A stretch of 64,000 bases of DNA from Sphingomonas sp. Ag1 (lineage in GTDB: Bacteria; Pseudomonadota; Alphaproteobacteria; Sphingomonadales; Sphingomonadaceae). The position numbers and the translations under genes were made by a program. The notes beneath the pieces are model-generated. The model had not been told where the DNA came from and did no database searches. It saw only the letters and a list, made by a program, of their open reading frames with translations. The stretch lies in NCBI RefSeq assembly GCF_000980895.1, contig NZ_LAZX01000091.1:1-64000 (forward strand), given 5' to 3'. Below are positions 53,239 to 61,744 of this stretch, piece by piece (positions within the stretch are counted from its first letter, which is position 1; each line of letters begins with the position of its first letter).

Positions 53239-54189
53239 ATGACCCCGGTCTTTCTCACCATCGATACCGAGATCGCGTGGCGCCACCATGCCGCGGGGCT
53301 CGCACCCGATGCGGTGGAGGCGCGATCGATCGAGCCGGGCGGCGTCGGCCTCGCCTGGCAGCTCGCGATGCTCAAGCGGCATGCGCTGAAGGCGACCTTC
53401 TTCGTCGATCCGATGCCGGCGCGTGTCTATGGTTTCGATCCCTTCCGGCGCATCGTCGCGGCGGTGCGCGACGCGGGGCAGGAGGTTCAGCTCCATCTCC
53501 ATCCCAATTGGGTCGGTGCCGGCCTTGCGGATCGCGGCGCGCACGGAAAGTTCGAGCTGATCGACCTCGCCGGCGAGGAGCAGCAGCGCCTGCTGGCAGA
53601 GGCCGCCGCCCTGCTGGTGGAGGCGGGGGCACCCGCGCCGGTCGCCTTTCGCAGCGGCAGCTATTCGGCCAATGATGCGACGCTCGCGGCGCTCGCCGCG
53701 ATCGGCATCGCCTATGACAGCAGCCACAATGGCGCGCACCATCCCTGGCCCAGTGCGATCGGCCTCCCGCCGTCGCAGATCGCCCCCGTCGAACATGCGG
53801 GCGTGGTCGAGGTGCCGGTGACCGTGATCGAGGACCGCCCCGGCGTCTGGCGCAATGTCCAGATCTGCGCGCTGTCCGCCGCTGAGATGAGCGCGGCGCT
53901 CGATCACGCCATCATCGCCGATCATGCCGCGCTGACGATCGTCGGCCACAGTTTCGAACTCGCCAATCGCGCCGGCCTCGCGGCCAACCGCGTCCATGTC
54001 CAGCGGTTCGAGGCTTTGTGCCGGATGCTCGCCGCCCGCCGCGGCAAGGCGCCGACGACGCATTTCGCCGATCGCCCGAGGCTCCGGCTCGGCCGCGACG
54101 ATCGCCCGCTCCCCGCCAGCCGCTGGCGGCGCGGGCGGCGCCAGGCGGAGCAGCTCTGGTCCAATCTGGTGGCCGAGCGGCGCGCGTGA
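53239..54189 (+). CDS. Polysaccharide deacetylase family protein
   Basis: A 316-residue cytoplasmic-looking enzyme. FLTIDTEIAWRHHAAG and KATFFVDPMPARVYGFDPF are the NodB-homology first strands (Asp in TIDTE as metal or base), QLHLHPNW is the metal His pair, and FRSGSYSANDATLAALAAIG follows. No signal peptide is present, which is unusual for cell-surface deacetylases, so it may act on a lipid-linked or nucleotide sugar in the cytoplasm. It overlaps the next gene by GTGA. Confidence 0.85.
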   Translation: MTPVFLTIDTEIAWRHHAAGLAPDAVEARSIEPGGVGLAWQLAMLKRHALKATFFVDPMPARVYGFDPFRRIVAAVRDAGQEVQLHLHPNWVGAGLADRGAHGKFELIDLAGEEQQRLLAEAAALLVEAGAPAPVAFRSGSYSANDATLAALAAIGIAYDSSHNGAHHPWPSAIGLPPSQIAPVEHAGVVEVPVTVIEDRPGVWRNVQICALSAAEMSAALDHAIIADHAALTIVGHSFELANRAGLAANRVHVQRFEALCRMLAARRGKAPTTHFADRPRLRLGRDDRPLPASRWRRGRRQAEQLWSNLVAERRA

Positions 54190-55133
54190 CGACGGCCGCC
54201 CTGCGCCTGCAGATCGGCGCCCGCACCTTCGCCACCATCCCGCGGCGCCTGACCCGCGTCGCGCTATCGCTCGATCAGGCGCTCGATCAGGCGCTCAATC
54301 AGGCGCTCGATCGGAAACTGGGCGGGGCGCTGCCGCCGCTGCCGCCGCTCGATCCCGCGGCGCACGGCTATCTCGTCACCTCGCTGCCACAGGCGCTGGC
54401 CCCCGACTGGCCCGGCGTGCTGTTCGAACGGTGGGTCATCTTCGAACGACAGCGTTACACCCGTTATTATGTCGATCTCGCCGCGGGGGAGGCGGCCTGG
54501 CGCGACGGCCTGTCACGGCAGGCGCGTTCCACCATGAAGCGCAAGGCGAAGAAGCTTGCCGCTGAATCGGGCGGCGCGCTCGATATCCGCCGCTTCCGCA
54601 GCGCTGCCGATCTCGCCGCCTTTCACCCGGTGGCGCGGCGGCTGGCGGAAAGGACCTATCAGGAACGGCTGATGGGGGCCGGTATCCCCGACGACCCCGC
54701 CTGGGTGCGCGCAATGCTGGCGCAGGCGGGCGAGGATCGGGTGCGCGCCTGGCTCCTTTATGTCAGCGATACGCCCGCCGCCTATCTGTGGTGCGGCGCC
54801 GACGGTGGGACGCTGCGCTATGATTATGTCGGCCACGATCCCGCCTTTGCCGCATTGTCGCCGGGCAGCGTCCTGATGGAAGCGGCGCTGGGTGACCTCT
54901 TTGCCGATCGCTTCGCCCGCTTCGATTTCACGGAGGGGGAGGGGCAGCACAAGCGCGGCATGGCGACCGGCGGGGTGGCATGCCGTGATCTGCTGCTGCT
55001 GCGCCCCTCGCTCGCCAATCGCGGCGCGGTCGCGCTGGTCGGCGGCTTCGATTCGGCGATGCGCGTGGCCAAGCGCCTGTCCGGCACCCCGCTGCTGCGC
55101 GGTGTCGCGCGCCGGATTCGTCGCGCAGGCTGA
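54186..55133 (+). CDS. GNAT/FemAB-like acyltransferase
   Basis: A 315-residue protein starting with GTG at 54186, which overlaps the deacetylase stop (GTGA). The first 50 residues include a 12 bp tandem-repeat region giving LDQALDQALNQALDRKL. The rest is a GNAT-like fold: RQARSTMKRKAKKLAAESGG, AYLWCGADGGTLRYDYVGHD, SPGSVLMEAALGDLFADRFA, FDFTEGEGQHKRGM. This resembles the BioF2-like/FemAB acetyltransferases used in cell-envelope sugar modification. It probably acts with the deacetylase to change a surface carbohydrate, which is inference. Confidence 0.82.
   Translation: MTTAALRLQIGARTFATIPRRLTRVALSLDQALDQALNQALDRKLGGALPPLPPLDPAAHGYLVTSLPQALAPDWPGVLFERWVIFERQRYTRYYVDLAAGEAAWRDGLSRQARSTMKRKAKKLAAESGGALDIRRFRSAADLAAFHPVARRLAERTYQERLMGAGIPDDPAWVRAMLAQAGEDRVRAWLLYVSDTPAAYLWCGADGGTLRYDYVGHDPAFAALSPGSVLMEAALGDLFADRFARFDFTEGEGQHKRGMATGGVACRDLLLLRPSLANRGAVALVGGFDSAMRVAKRLSGTPLLRGVARRIRRAG
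54270..54314. repeat. 12 bp tandem repeat inside the GNAT gene
   Basis: CTCGATCAGGCG is repeated at 54270, 54282 and 54294 (the third copy is CTCAATCAGGCG), with a partial fourth at 54306. It encodes LDQA/LNQA repeats and stays in frame, so copy number could vary without frameshift. Confidence 0.85.
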
Positions 55134-55178
55134 CCGACGGGGCGCGCGGCCGGCGCGGCGACATGCTATGGCGCTGCG

Positions 55179-55565
55179 ATGACATGGGAACGACGCACCT
55201 TTCTGGCCGGCACGGCTGCAGCGGCGGTGGTCGGACCCTTTGGGGCAATGGCAAAGGGGACGGGGATGTACGGGCTGATTGGAAAGATGACCGCGCAACC
55301 CGGCAAGCGCGCGGAGTTGACGGCGATCCTGCTCGATGGCGTCGCCGGCATGCCCGGCTGCCTCAGCTATGTCGTCGCCGATGATCCCGCCGAGGCCGAC
55401 ACCATCTGGATTACCGAGGTGTGGACCGATCAGGTATCGCATGTCGCCTCGCTGCAGATGCCCTCGGTCCGCGACGCCATCACGCGCGGTCGCCCGCTGA
55501 TCGCGGGGATGGAGCGGATTGCCGAGACACGGCCGCTCGGCGGCACCGGGCTTTCGGCGCGCTGA
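55179..55565 (+). CDS. Antibiotic biosynthesis monooxygenase (ABM) domain protein
   Basis: A 128-residue protein. The N terminus MTWERRTFLAGTAAAAVVGP carries an RRTFLAG motif typical of Tat signal peptides. The ABM fold follows: GLIGKMTAQPGKRAELTAIL, GCLSYVVADDPAEADTIWIT and RPLIAGMERIAE. The group includes quinol monooxygenases such as YgiN and heme-oxygenase-like enzymes. Substrate unknown. The export signal would make it a periplasmic ABM protein, which is less usual. Confidence 0.82.
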   Translation: MTWERRTFLAGTAAAAVVGPFGAMAKGTGMYGLIGKMTAQPGKRAELTAILLDGVAGMPGCLSYVVADDPAEADTIWITEVWTDQVSHVASLQMPSVRDAITRGRPLIAGMERIAETRPLGGTGLSAR

Positions 55566-55667
55566 TCCTCTCCGGCGGCATGACGCGATTTTTGCGGGCG
55601 GGCGCATCGCCTTTGCGGCGCCTCGCCATTGATGCCCCGCGCGCCAGCCGCTAAGCGCTGGGACGAC

Positions 55668-56060
55668 ATGGGCATCAACCTCAATCCCTTCACCTGGTGG
55701 AATGGCGCCACCATCGGCACCTGGTTCGGCCTGCGCGGCATGACGCGCGTCGGCGAGGACTCGCTTGGCAACGTCTATTACCAGGGCGGCAAGGACACGG
55801 CCGGCAACCCGCGGCGCTGGGTGATCTACAACGGCTCCAACGATGCCAGCCGCGTGCCGCCCGAATGGTTCAGCTGGCTGCACAAGCATGTGGACGATGC
55901 GCCCACCCAGGCGCTGCCGCCGCCCCGCCCCTGGCAGAAGCCGGCGAAGCCGAACATGACCGGCACGCCCGAGGCTTATCGTCCGTCGGGCGCGCTCGAA
56001 AAGGGCGGTCGCCGCCAGGCCGCCACCGGCGATTATGAGGCGTGGAGCCCCGACGCGTGA
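55668..56060 (+). CDS. NADH:ubiquinone oxidoreductase subunit NDUFA12-like
   Basis: A 130-residue protein starting at ATG 55668. GINLNPFTWWNGATIGTWFG at the N terminus, NVYYQGGKDTAGNPRRWVIY and PPEWFSWLHKHVDDAPTQAL are the NDUFA12/B17.2 family motifs. It is a supernumerary subunit of complex I, as is the NDUFS4-like gene at 1609. It overlaps the DUF2155 gene by GTGA. Confidence 0.93.
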   Translation: MGINLNPFTWWNGATIGTWFGLRGMTRVGEDSLGNVYYQGGKDTAGNPRRWVIYNGSNDASRVPPEWFSWLHKHVDDAPTQALPPPRPWQKPAKPNMTGTPEAYRPSGALEKGGRRQAATGDYEAWSPDA

Positions 56061-56746
56061 AGCCGGCGGTCGCGGCGGCCGCGATCGGCGGCGCCGCCCT
56101 GCTCGGCGTCGGCGTCTGGTATGTCGCCAGCGACGGCGACGACGCCGCCTCGCGCCGCGCGCCGGCCGCGAGCCAGCAGCTTCCCGAGGCGGCCGAGAAT
56201 GTCCCGTCCGACGTCGTGACGGTGGAGGGGGATGCCGCCCCGGTCGATGCCGGCAGCACCCCGATGGCGCAGCGCAGCGCGGTGATCGGTCTCCTCAACA
56301 AGCGCAATGGCGTCAGCCGCGACGTGCCGATCAAGCCGGGCCAGGCGGTGCGCGTCGGCGACACGATCATCCGCCTGCGCGCCTGTGAGCGGACCGCGCC
56401 GTGGGAGCAGGAACAGCTCACCGGCGCCTTCGTGCAGCTCGATGTGCGCGGCAGCGACGACAAATGGCGCCGCGCCTTTTCGGGCTGGCTGTACAAGGAA
56501 CGCCCGGCGCTGAACGTCGTCCAGCACCCGATCTACGACGTCTGGCCCAAGAGCTGCACGATGTCCTTCCCCGACAAGGGGCCGGATACCGATGTGATCG
56601 CCGCGCCGTCGACCGCGCGGAAATCCGCTGGCGCTGCGACGGACAGCGGGTCGGCTCCCGCACCCTCGACGCCCGCCGCCGCGGCGCCGTCCGCACCCGC
56701 CGCACCCAGCACGTCGGCCAGCGCCTCGCCCAGCAACGCGATGTAA
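56057..56746 (+). CDS. DUF2155 domain protein with extended C-terminal tail
   Basis: A 229-residue protein starting at GTG 56057, which overlaps the NDUFA12 stop (GTGA). The N-terminal KPAVAAAAIGGAALLGVGVW is a signal-anchor. The DUF2155 domain (about 75-175) contains VGDTIIRLRACERTAPWEQE, AFSGWLYKERPALNVVQHP and YDVWPKSCTMSF. The last 50 residues are an Ala/Ser/Pro-rich tail (APAPSTPAAAAPSAPAAPST), encoded opposite the 3' end of aat. In other sphingomonads I would expect the protein to end near the SFPD segment. Confidence 0.85.
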   Translation: MKPAVAAAAIGGAALLGVGVWYVASDGDDAASRRAPAASQQLPEAAENVPSDVVTVEGDAAPVDAGSTPMAQRSAVIGLLNKRNGVSRDVPIKPGQAVRVGDTIIRLRACERTAPWEQEQLTGAFVQLDVRGSDDKWRRAFSGWLYKERPALNVVQHPIYDVWPKSCTMSFPDKGPDTDVIAAPSTARKSAGAATDSGSAPAPSTPAAAAPSAPAAPSTSASASPSNAM

Positions 56747-57306
56747 TCGTCCCGGTCGATCTCGATCGCGCCCAGCGTTGCGAGGTGATCGGTCATGAAC
56801 TGGCAGTCGAGCAGCGTGAACCCGCCATAACGCAGCCGCGCGACCAGCGCGGCGAGCGCGGCCTTGGACGCGTCGGTCGCGCGGCTCACCATGCTCTCGC
56901 CAAAGAACGCGCGGCCCAGCGCCAGGCCGTAGAGGCCGCCGACCAGCTCGTCACCTTCCCAGCATTCGATCGAATGCGCGAATCCCGCCTCGTGCAATTG
57001 CAGAAAGACCCGCTCGATCGACGGGTTGATCCACGTCTCCGGCCGGTCGCTCGCCGACTCGGCGCACAGCGCGATGATCTGCGCAAAGGCGGTGTCGCTG
57101 GTCAGGCGGAAGCGTTCGGAGCGCAGCGTGCGGCGCAGCGATCGCGACAGATGGAACTGGTCCAGCGGCAGGATCGCGCGGTGGCGCGGCTCGACCCAAT
57201 AGACGCCGGGGGCGTCGCGCGCGTCCGCCATCGGGAACACGCCGACCGCATAGGCGCCAAGCACCGTCGCGGGGTCGAGGATTTCGAAGGGGCGATGGCG
57301 CGTCAT
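56533..57306 (-). CDS. aat: Leucyl/phenylalanyl-tRNA-protein transferase
   Basis: A 257-residue cytoplasmic enzyme adding Leu or Phe to proteins with N-terminal Arg or Lys (N-end rule). The core is normal: LGAYAVGVFPMADARDAPGV, WVEPRHRAILPLDQFHLSRS, GRAFFGESMVSRATDASKAA and LLDCQFMTDHLATLGA. The last 60 residues (GAAGADGAAAAGVEGAGADP...) are low-complexity and lie antisense to the end of the DUF2155 gene, giving a 214 base coding overlap. Family length is usually about 220 to 250 residues, so the tail is an extension. ATG 57306. Confidence 0.94.
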   Translation of the reverse strand: MTRHRPFEILDPATVLGAYAVGVFPMADARDAPGVYWVEPRHRAILPLDQFHLSRSLRRTLRSERFRLTSDTAFAQIIALCAESASDRPETWINPSIERVFLQLHEAGFAHSIECWEGDELVGGLYGLALGRAFFGESMVSRATDASKAALAALVARLRYGGFTLLDCQFMTDHLATLGAIEIDRDDYIALLGEALADVLGAAGADGAAAAGVEGAGADPLSVAAPADFRAVDGAAITSVSGPLSGKDIVQLLGQTS

Positions 57307-57372
57307 GGTCGACGCGCAAGATAGAAAGCCGTCGCCGCTCCTGCAAAGGGGCGGCGACGGATCATCGATGGG

Positions 57373-57756
57373 TTAGCCGCGGCAGGTGAGGGCCTTCTGG
57401 CCCGGCTGCTCGATCGTCACGCTCTTGGTGTCGCCGGTCAGCTTCCAGCCGCCCTCGGCGGTCAGCGGCTCACCCGCGTTCGGGGCGGTCAGCGTGGTCG
57501 ACGGGCCATCCTTGGCAGTCTTCACGACGACCTGCTTGTCGCCTTCGAAGAAGGTCACGTACACAAGGCTGTTGTCGCCGCAGCGCATCGACTTTTCCGC
57601 CTTGATCGACGGCGGAAGCTCGATCGCGCCGGCGTTGGCGAGTTCGCCCGCCATCGGATCGGGGTTCGAGTCGAGCACTTCCGGCACGGTGGGTTCGGAA
57701 TTGCAGGCAGCGAGCGCGAGGAGCGCCGCGGTGGCGAAAAGGAAGGGGCTCTTCAT
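57373..57756 (-). CDS. Lipoprotein, unknown function (MliC-like pattern)
   Basis: A 127-residue protein starting at ATG 57756: MKSPFLFATAALLALAACNS (lipobox LAAC). A short acidic linker (EVLDSNPDPMAGELANAGA) is followed by MRCGDNSLVYVTFFEGDKQV and ends with KALTCRG. The two cysteines and beta-strand pattern resemble MliC-type domains but the typical WY motif is missing, so I leave it unassigned. It lies between aat and the polymerase gene, all on the same strand. Confidence 0.75.
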   Translation of the reverse strand: MKSPFLFATAALLALAACNSEPTVPEVLDSNPDPMAGELANAGAIELPPSIKAEKSMRCGDNSLVYVTFFEGDKQVVVKTAKDGPSTTLTAPNAGEPLTAEGGWKLTGDTKSVTIEQPGQKALTCRG

Positions 57757-57872
57757 AGCGGCCCGCGACTTCGCGCATGCAGCACAGAGCGTCAAGGCAA
57801 AGGCGGTGAGCCGCGATACTTTATTTCGATAAAAGCGGCCGGAACGGAAGGATCATCGCCTTTTCGCCCGCT

Positions 57873-59201
57873 TCACTCATGGAATTCGTCCAGTTCCGGG
57901 ATTCGGCCAAAGGCGATCTTGCTCCCCACCCGGTCCGCCCGCCCGCCGCCCAGCGGGCCGAGCGATACCGCATGGCGGCCAAACCGCTGGTTGATCCGGT
58001 CCATCGCGCGGCTCAGCGCCAGCCCGCGAGTCTCGCGCGCCAGCGAGTCGGCGGGGTCGAGATGCGCGAACAGGCTCGCCTGCTCGCCCGCCACCGGCAC
58101 AATCTCGGCCAGCGTCACGCCGATCATGCGCAGCCGGAACCCGCCCGGCCGCCCGCGCCCCGCCTCTCGCAAGCGCGGGAACAGCGCATCCAGCCGGTCG
58201 AGCACGACGAAGCTGTCCTGCGTCTCGGGCAGCCGGATCGACGTGCGCCACGCGCTCTTGTCGTCCTCGAACCGGACATGCAGCACCAGCAGCCGCGCGC
58301 GATAGCCCTTGCGCCTGAGCCGGCTCGCCGCCTTCAGCGCCAGCCGCCGCGCGGTCAGCCGCGCCGGCTCATAGCCGCGCTTGCCCGGCGACAGGACGTG
58401 GCTGTGCCCGATCGTCCGGCTCTGCGTCGGCTTCTCGGGCAGGTCGACGCCGTGCAGCAGGTACCACAGCCGGTCGCCGTCGGTGCCGCCCCAGGCGTGG
58501 CCGGCGTCACGCGGCCGCCGCGCGCACAGTTGCGCAATGTCGTTCACCCCGTCACGCGCCAGCCGCCGCTCCATCTTCGCGCCGATCCCGGCGATGTCGG
58601 TCAGCTTCAGCCGGAACAGCGCGTGCGGCAGGTCCTTGTCCTCGAACACCACCAGCCCGTCGGGCTTCTGCAGGTCGGAGGCGAGCTTCGCGAGCAGCCG
58701 GTTGGGCGCGATTCCCACCGACGACGTCAAGCAATCGCCAACCCGCCGGCGGATCCCCCCCTTGATCCGCTTGGCCAGCGCCATCGCCGCGTCGCGATCA
58801 TTCTCATTGTCGAGCAACCGGCATGCCACCTCGTCGATCGAGCACACCCGCGTCACCGGAATGTGGCGCCAGATCTCCGCCACGATCGCATCGTGAAACT
58901 CGACGTAGCGCCGGTGCCGCGCCGGGGTGACGACAAGGTCCGGGCAGCGCTGCTTCGCCTCCCACACCGGCGTCCCCGTGGTGATGCCATAGCGTTTCGC
59001 CTCCACCGACGCGGCGATCGCGACCGTCGTATCGCTCCCCACCGGCGCGACGATCACCGGCCGCCCGCGCAGCGACGGCTGCAATTGCTGTTCGACGCTG
59101 GCGAAATAGGAATTGAGGTCGAGGAACAGCCAGCGCAGCGGCCGCGGCGGCAGGTCGTGCCGCGGCGCGATCGAAGGGAAGGGCGACTCGGCCGGCATCA
59201 T
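57873..59201 (-). CDS. Y-family DNA polymerase (UmuC/DinB-type)
   Basis: A 442-residue translesion polymerase. The palm contains WLFLDLNSYFASVEQQ (first catalytic Asp) and VCSIDEVACRL (Asp-Glu pair), so it looks active. SSVGIAPNRLLAKLASDLQK and IGAKMERRL are the fingers and thumb motifs, and the C-terminal little-finger domain follows. It is longer than DinB, with a C-terminal region similar to UmuC. No SOS box could be recognised near the start. Two ATGs at 59201 and 59198 are possible. Confidence 0.9.
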   Translation of the reverse strand: MMPAESPFPSIAPRHDLPPRPLRWLFLDLNSYFASVEQQLQPSLRGRPVIVAPVGSDTTVAIAASVEAKRYGITTGTPVWEAKQRCPDLVVTPARHRRYVEFHDAIVAEIWRHIPVTRVCSIDEVACRLLDNENDRDAAMALAKRIKGGIRRRVGDCLTSSVGIAPNRLLAKLASDLQKPDGLVVFEDKDLPHALFRLKLTDIAGIGAKMERRLARDGVNDIAQLCARRPRDAGHAWGGTDGDRLWYLLHGVDLPEKPTQSRTIGHSHVLSPGKRGYEPARLTARRLALKAASRLRRKGYRARLLVLHVRFEDDKSAWRTSIRLPETQDSFVVLDRLDALFPRLREAGRGRPGGFRLRMIGVTLAEIVPVAGEQASLFAHLDPADSLARETRGLALSRAMDRINQRFGRHAVSLGPLGGGRADRVGSKIAFGRIPELDEFHE

Positions 59202-59294
59202 GGCTACGGCAGGATAGCGAAGCGCGGGATTGTTCTCCAGTTGTTCTCACGATAGAACAGGCGGCGATGCTCCCGCCGCGATCCCGGAACCCCC

Positions 59295-60668
59295 ATGGCT
59301 AAGATCCAGAAGCGCTTCGTCTGCCAGTCCTGCGGGTCGGTCTCGTCGCGCTGGCAGGGGCAATGCGTCGACTGTTCCGAATGGAACACCCTGGCCGAGG
59401 AAACGCCCGCGATCGTCACGCCTTTCCATGCCAAGCACAATCTGCAGGGCGGCGGCCGCACCGTGACGATGGTCGCGCTCGATGCCGAGATCCCGTTGCC
59501 GGCCCGCCGCGCCAGCGGCATCGCGGAGCTTGATCGCGCGCTCGGCGGCGGTTTCGTGGAGGGCAGCGCCACGCTGATCGGCGGCGATCCCGGCATCGGC
59601 AAGTCGACCCTGCTGCTGCAGGCGGCGGCGTTGATGGCGCTCGCCGGCGCCGACGTCGCTTATGTCTCGGGTGAGGAGGCGGCCGATCAGGTCCGGCTGC
59701 GCGCCCGCCGCCTGGGGCTGGGGGAGGCGCCGGTACGGCTCGCTTCCGCCACGTCGGTGCGCGACATCCTGACCACGCTCGGCAGCGGCCGTCCGCCCGA
59801 ATTGCTGGTGATCGATTCGATCCAGACGATGCATTCCGACCTGATCGAGGGCGCGCCCGGCACCGTCAGCCAGGTGCGCGCCTCCGCGCAGGAGCTGATC
59901 CGCTTCGCCAAGGAACGCGGCACCGCGCTGGTGCTGGTCGGCCATGTGACGAAGGACGGCACCATCGCCGGTCCCCGCGTGCTCGAACATATGGTCGACA
60001 CCGTGCTCAGCTTCGAGGGCGAGCGCAGCCATCAATACCGCATCCTGCGCGCGATCAAGAACCGCTTCGGCGGCACCGACGAAATCGGCGTCTTCGCGAT
60101 GGAGGCGCAAGGGCTGACCGAGGTGTCCAACCCGTCCTCGCTGTTCCTGACCCAACGTGACGAGGGCGTGACCGGCACTGTTGTCTTTCCGGCGCTGGAG
60201 GGGACTCGCCCCGTGCTGGTCGAAATCCAGGCGCTGGTCGTCCGCCTCGCCAGCGGCGCCACGCCGCGCCGGGCGGTGGTCGGCTGGGACAGCGGCCGGC
60301 TGGCGATGATCCTCGCCGTGCTGGAGGCGCGCTGCGGGCTCAGCTTCTCCTCGGCGGAGGTCTATCTCAACGTCGCCGGCGGCTACCGCGTGCAGGACCC
60401 CGCCGCCGACATGGCGGTCGCCGCGGCGCTTGTCTCCGCGCTGTCGGAACGCCCGGTGCCGACCGACGCGATCGCCTTTGGTGAGGTCGCGCTGTCGGGT
60501 GAGGTGCGCAGCGTCGCGCACGCCGCGCTGCGCCTGAAGGAGGGGGCAAAGCTCGGCTTCGGCCAGGCGCTCGTCCCCGCCGCTTTGGCGAGGGAACAGG
60601 CGCCGATGCGCCTCTCCGGCTTTCCCACGCTGGCGCGGCTGGTGGATCATCTTCTCGGCCGCGGCTAA
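59295..60668 (+). CDS. radA: DNA repair protein RadA
   Basis: A 457-residue RecA-like branch-migration helicase in recombination repair. The zinc finger is CQSCGSVSSRWQGQCVDC (C10-C27). Walker A is GGDPGIGKST (about 97-106). The RadA-specific motif KNRFGGTDEIGVF follows, then the Lon-protease-like C-terminal domain (DMAVAAALVSALSERPVPT). All motifs are intact. ATG 59295 follows CGGAACCCC without a strong ribosome binding site. A separate unit follows after 66 bases. Confidence 0.97.
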   Translation: MAKIQKRFVCQSCGSVSSRWQGQCVDCSEWNTLAEETPAIVTPFHAKHNLQGGGRTVTMVALDAEIPLPARRASGIAELDRALGGGFVEGSATLIGGDPGIGKSTLLLQAAALMALAGADVAYVSGEEAADQVRLRARRLGLGEAPVRLASATSVRDILTTLGSGRPPELLVIDSIQTMHSDLIEGAPGTVSQVRASAQELIRFAKERGTALVLVGHVTKDGTIAGPRVLEHMVDTVLSFEGERSHQYRILRAIKNRFGGTDEIGVFAMEAQGLTEVSNPSSLFLTQRDEGVTGTVVFPALEGTRPVLVEIQALVVRLASGATPRRAVVGWDSGRLAMILAVLEARCGLSFSSAEVYLNVAGGYRVQDPAADMAVAAALVSALSERPVPTDAIAFGEVALSGEVRSVAHAALRLKEGAKLGFGQALVPAALAREQAPMRLSGFPTLARLVDHLLGRG

Positions 60669-60734
60669 GGGCCCGCCAACGCCCCGCCGCATGGCTGGGT
60701 GACGTTGCAACCGGCGGACCCTAGATAAGCGACA

Positions 60735-61310
60735 ATGAACCTGAACGGACTCGATATTGCGGTGCTCACCGCCGTTGGCGGCAGCGCCCTCCTGGGGCTG
60801 AAGCGCGGGTTCGTGACGGAGGTGCTGGCGCTGTTCGCCTGGGTCGCGGTGGTCTTCGCGATCAAGATCTTTCACCTGCCCGTGTCGCAGGCGCTGGCCG
60901 GGCCGATCGGCACCCCCTCGGGCGGCGCGGCCTTGGCCTTCGTTCTGGTCGGCGGCATCACCTATTTCCTTGGCCGCATCGTCGCGCGCGCACTGGGCGA
61001 CCGGGTGCGCAAGTCGGTGGTCGGCCCGGTCGATCGCGCGATCGGCTTCGGCTTCGGCGCGTTGAAGGGGCTGATCCTCGCCAGCCTTGCCTTCCTGCTG
61101 GCATTGCTGGTGCTCGACACGATCGGCGGCGGCCCGCGCAGCCGCCCGGCGTGGATGAAGGACGCGCGCACCTATCCGTTGCTCAACGCGACCAGCAGCG
61201 CGATTGCCGATTTCGTCGATCGCCGCCGCCGGGGTGAGCCGGTGTTCGGCCCCGACGGCCCCTTCGGCGGTGCCACGCCCACCCCCTCCAGCAGCAGGAC
61301 GCCGGCATGA
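60735..61310 (+). CDS. cvpA: CvpA family membrane protein
   Basis: A 191-residue protein with four predicted helices. MNLNGLDIAVLTAVGGSALLG and LKRGFVTEVLALFAWVAVVFA at the start, GRIVARALGDRVRKSVVGPVDRAIGFGFGALKG in the middle, match the colicin V production family. The C-terminal soluble tail is Pro/Ser-rich. CvpA is needed for envelope stress tolerance in several bacteria. Its stop overlaps the next ATG (ATGA). First gene of a four-gene overlapping unit. Confidence 0.9.
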   Translation: MNLNGLDIAVLTAVGGSALLGLKRGFVTEVLALFAWVAVVFAIKIFHLPVSQALAGPIGTPSGGAALAFVLVGGITYFLGRIVARALGDRVRKSVVGPVDRAIGFGFGALKGLILASLAFLLALLVLDTIGGGPRSRPAWMKDARTYPLLNATSSAIADFVDRRRRGEPVFGPDGPFGGATPTPSSSRTPA

Positions 61311-61744
61311 GCGACACGCTCTACAATGATGCGATCCTTCGCCTCGCCACCGACAATCCGATCGACGAACGCCTGCCCGATCCGATGGGCAGCAGCGAGA
61401 AACGCTCGCCGATCTGCGGCAGCCGGGTGACGGTGGACGTCAATCTCGGCCCCGACGGTCGGGTGAGCGAGGCGGGGATGCTGGTGCGCGCCTGTGCGCT
61501 GGGCCAGGCATCCTCCTCGCTCCTCGCCGCGCAGATCATCGGCCGCTCGCCGGATGAACTGGCCGCGGCGCGCGACGCCTTGACCGGCTGGCTTGCGCGG
61601 ACCGGGAACATCCCGGATTGGCCCGGGCTCGACGTGCTGACACCCGCGCTCGACTATCATGCCCGCCACGCCTCGATCCGTCTCGCCTTCGAGGCCGCGG
61701 CGGAGGCGGCGGAGCAGGCGACGCACGCAGCCGCGAGGAACTGA
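61307..61744 (+). CDS. IscU/NifU-like iron-sulfur scaffold family protein
   Basis: A 145-residue protein related to the IscU-like scaffold family. Cysteine-containing motifs are EKRSPICGSRVTVDV and VRACALGQASSSLLAAQIIG, two of the three scaffold cysteines. In sphingomonads these proteins are annotated as iron-sulfur cluster assembly scaffold proteins; whether they hold a cluster is not proved. It overlaps both neighbours (ATGA with cvpA, TGATG with the antiporter). Confidence 0.75.
   Translation: MSDTLYNDAILRLATDNPIDERLPDPMGSSEKRSPICGSRVTVDVNLGPDGRVSEAGMLVRACALGQASSSLLAAQIIGRSPDELAAARDALTGWLARTGNIPDWPGLDVLTPALDYHARHASIRLAFEAAAEAAEQATHAAARN

Noticed and set aside
57873..59201. ImuB-type inactive polymerase
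   Set aside because: The catalytic Asp and Asp-Glu residues (FLDLNSY and SIDEV) are present, and no imuA or dnaE2 gene is adjacent, so a normal Y-family enzyme is more likely.
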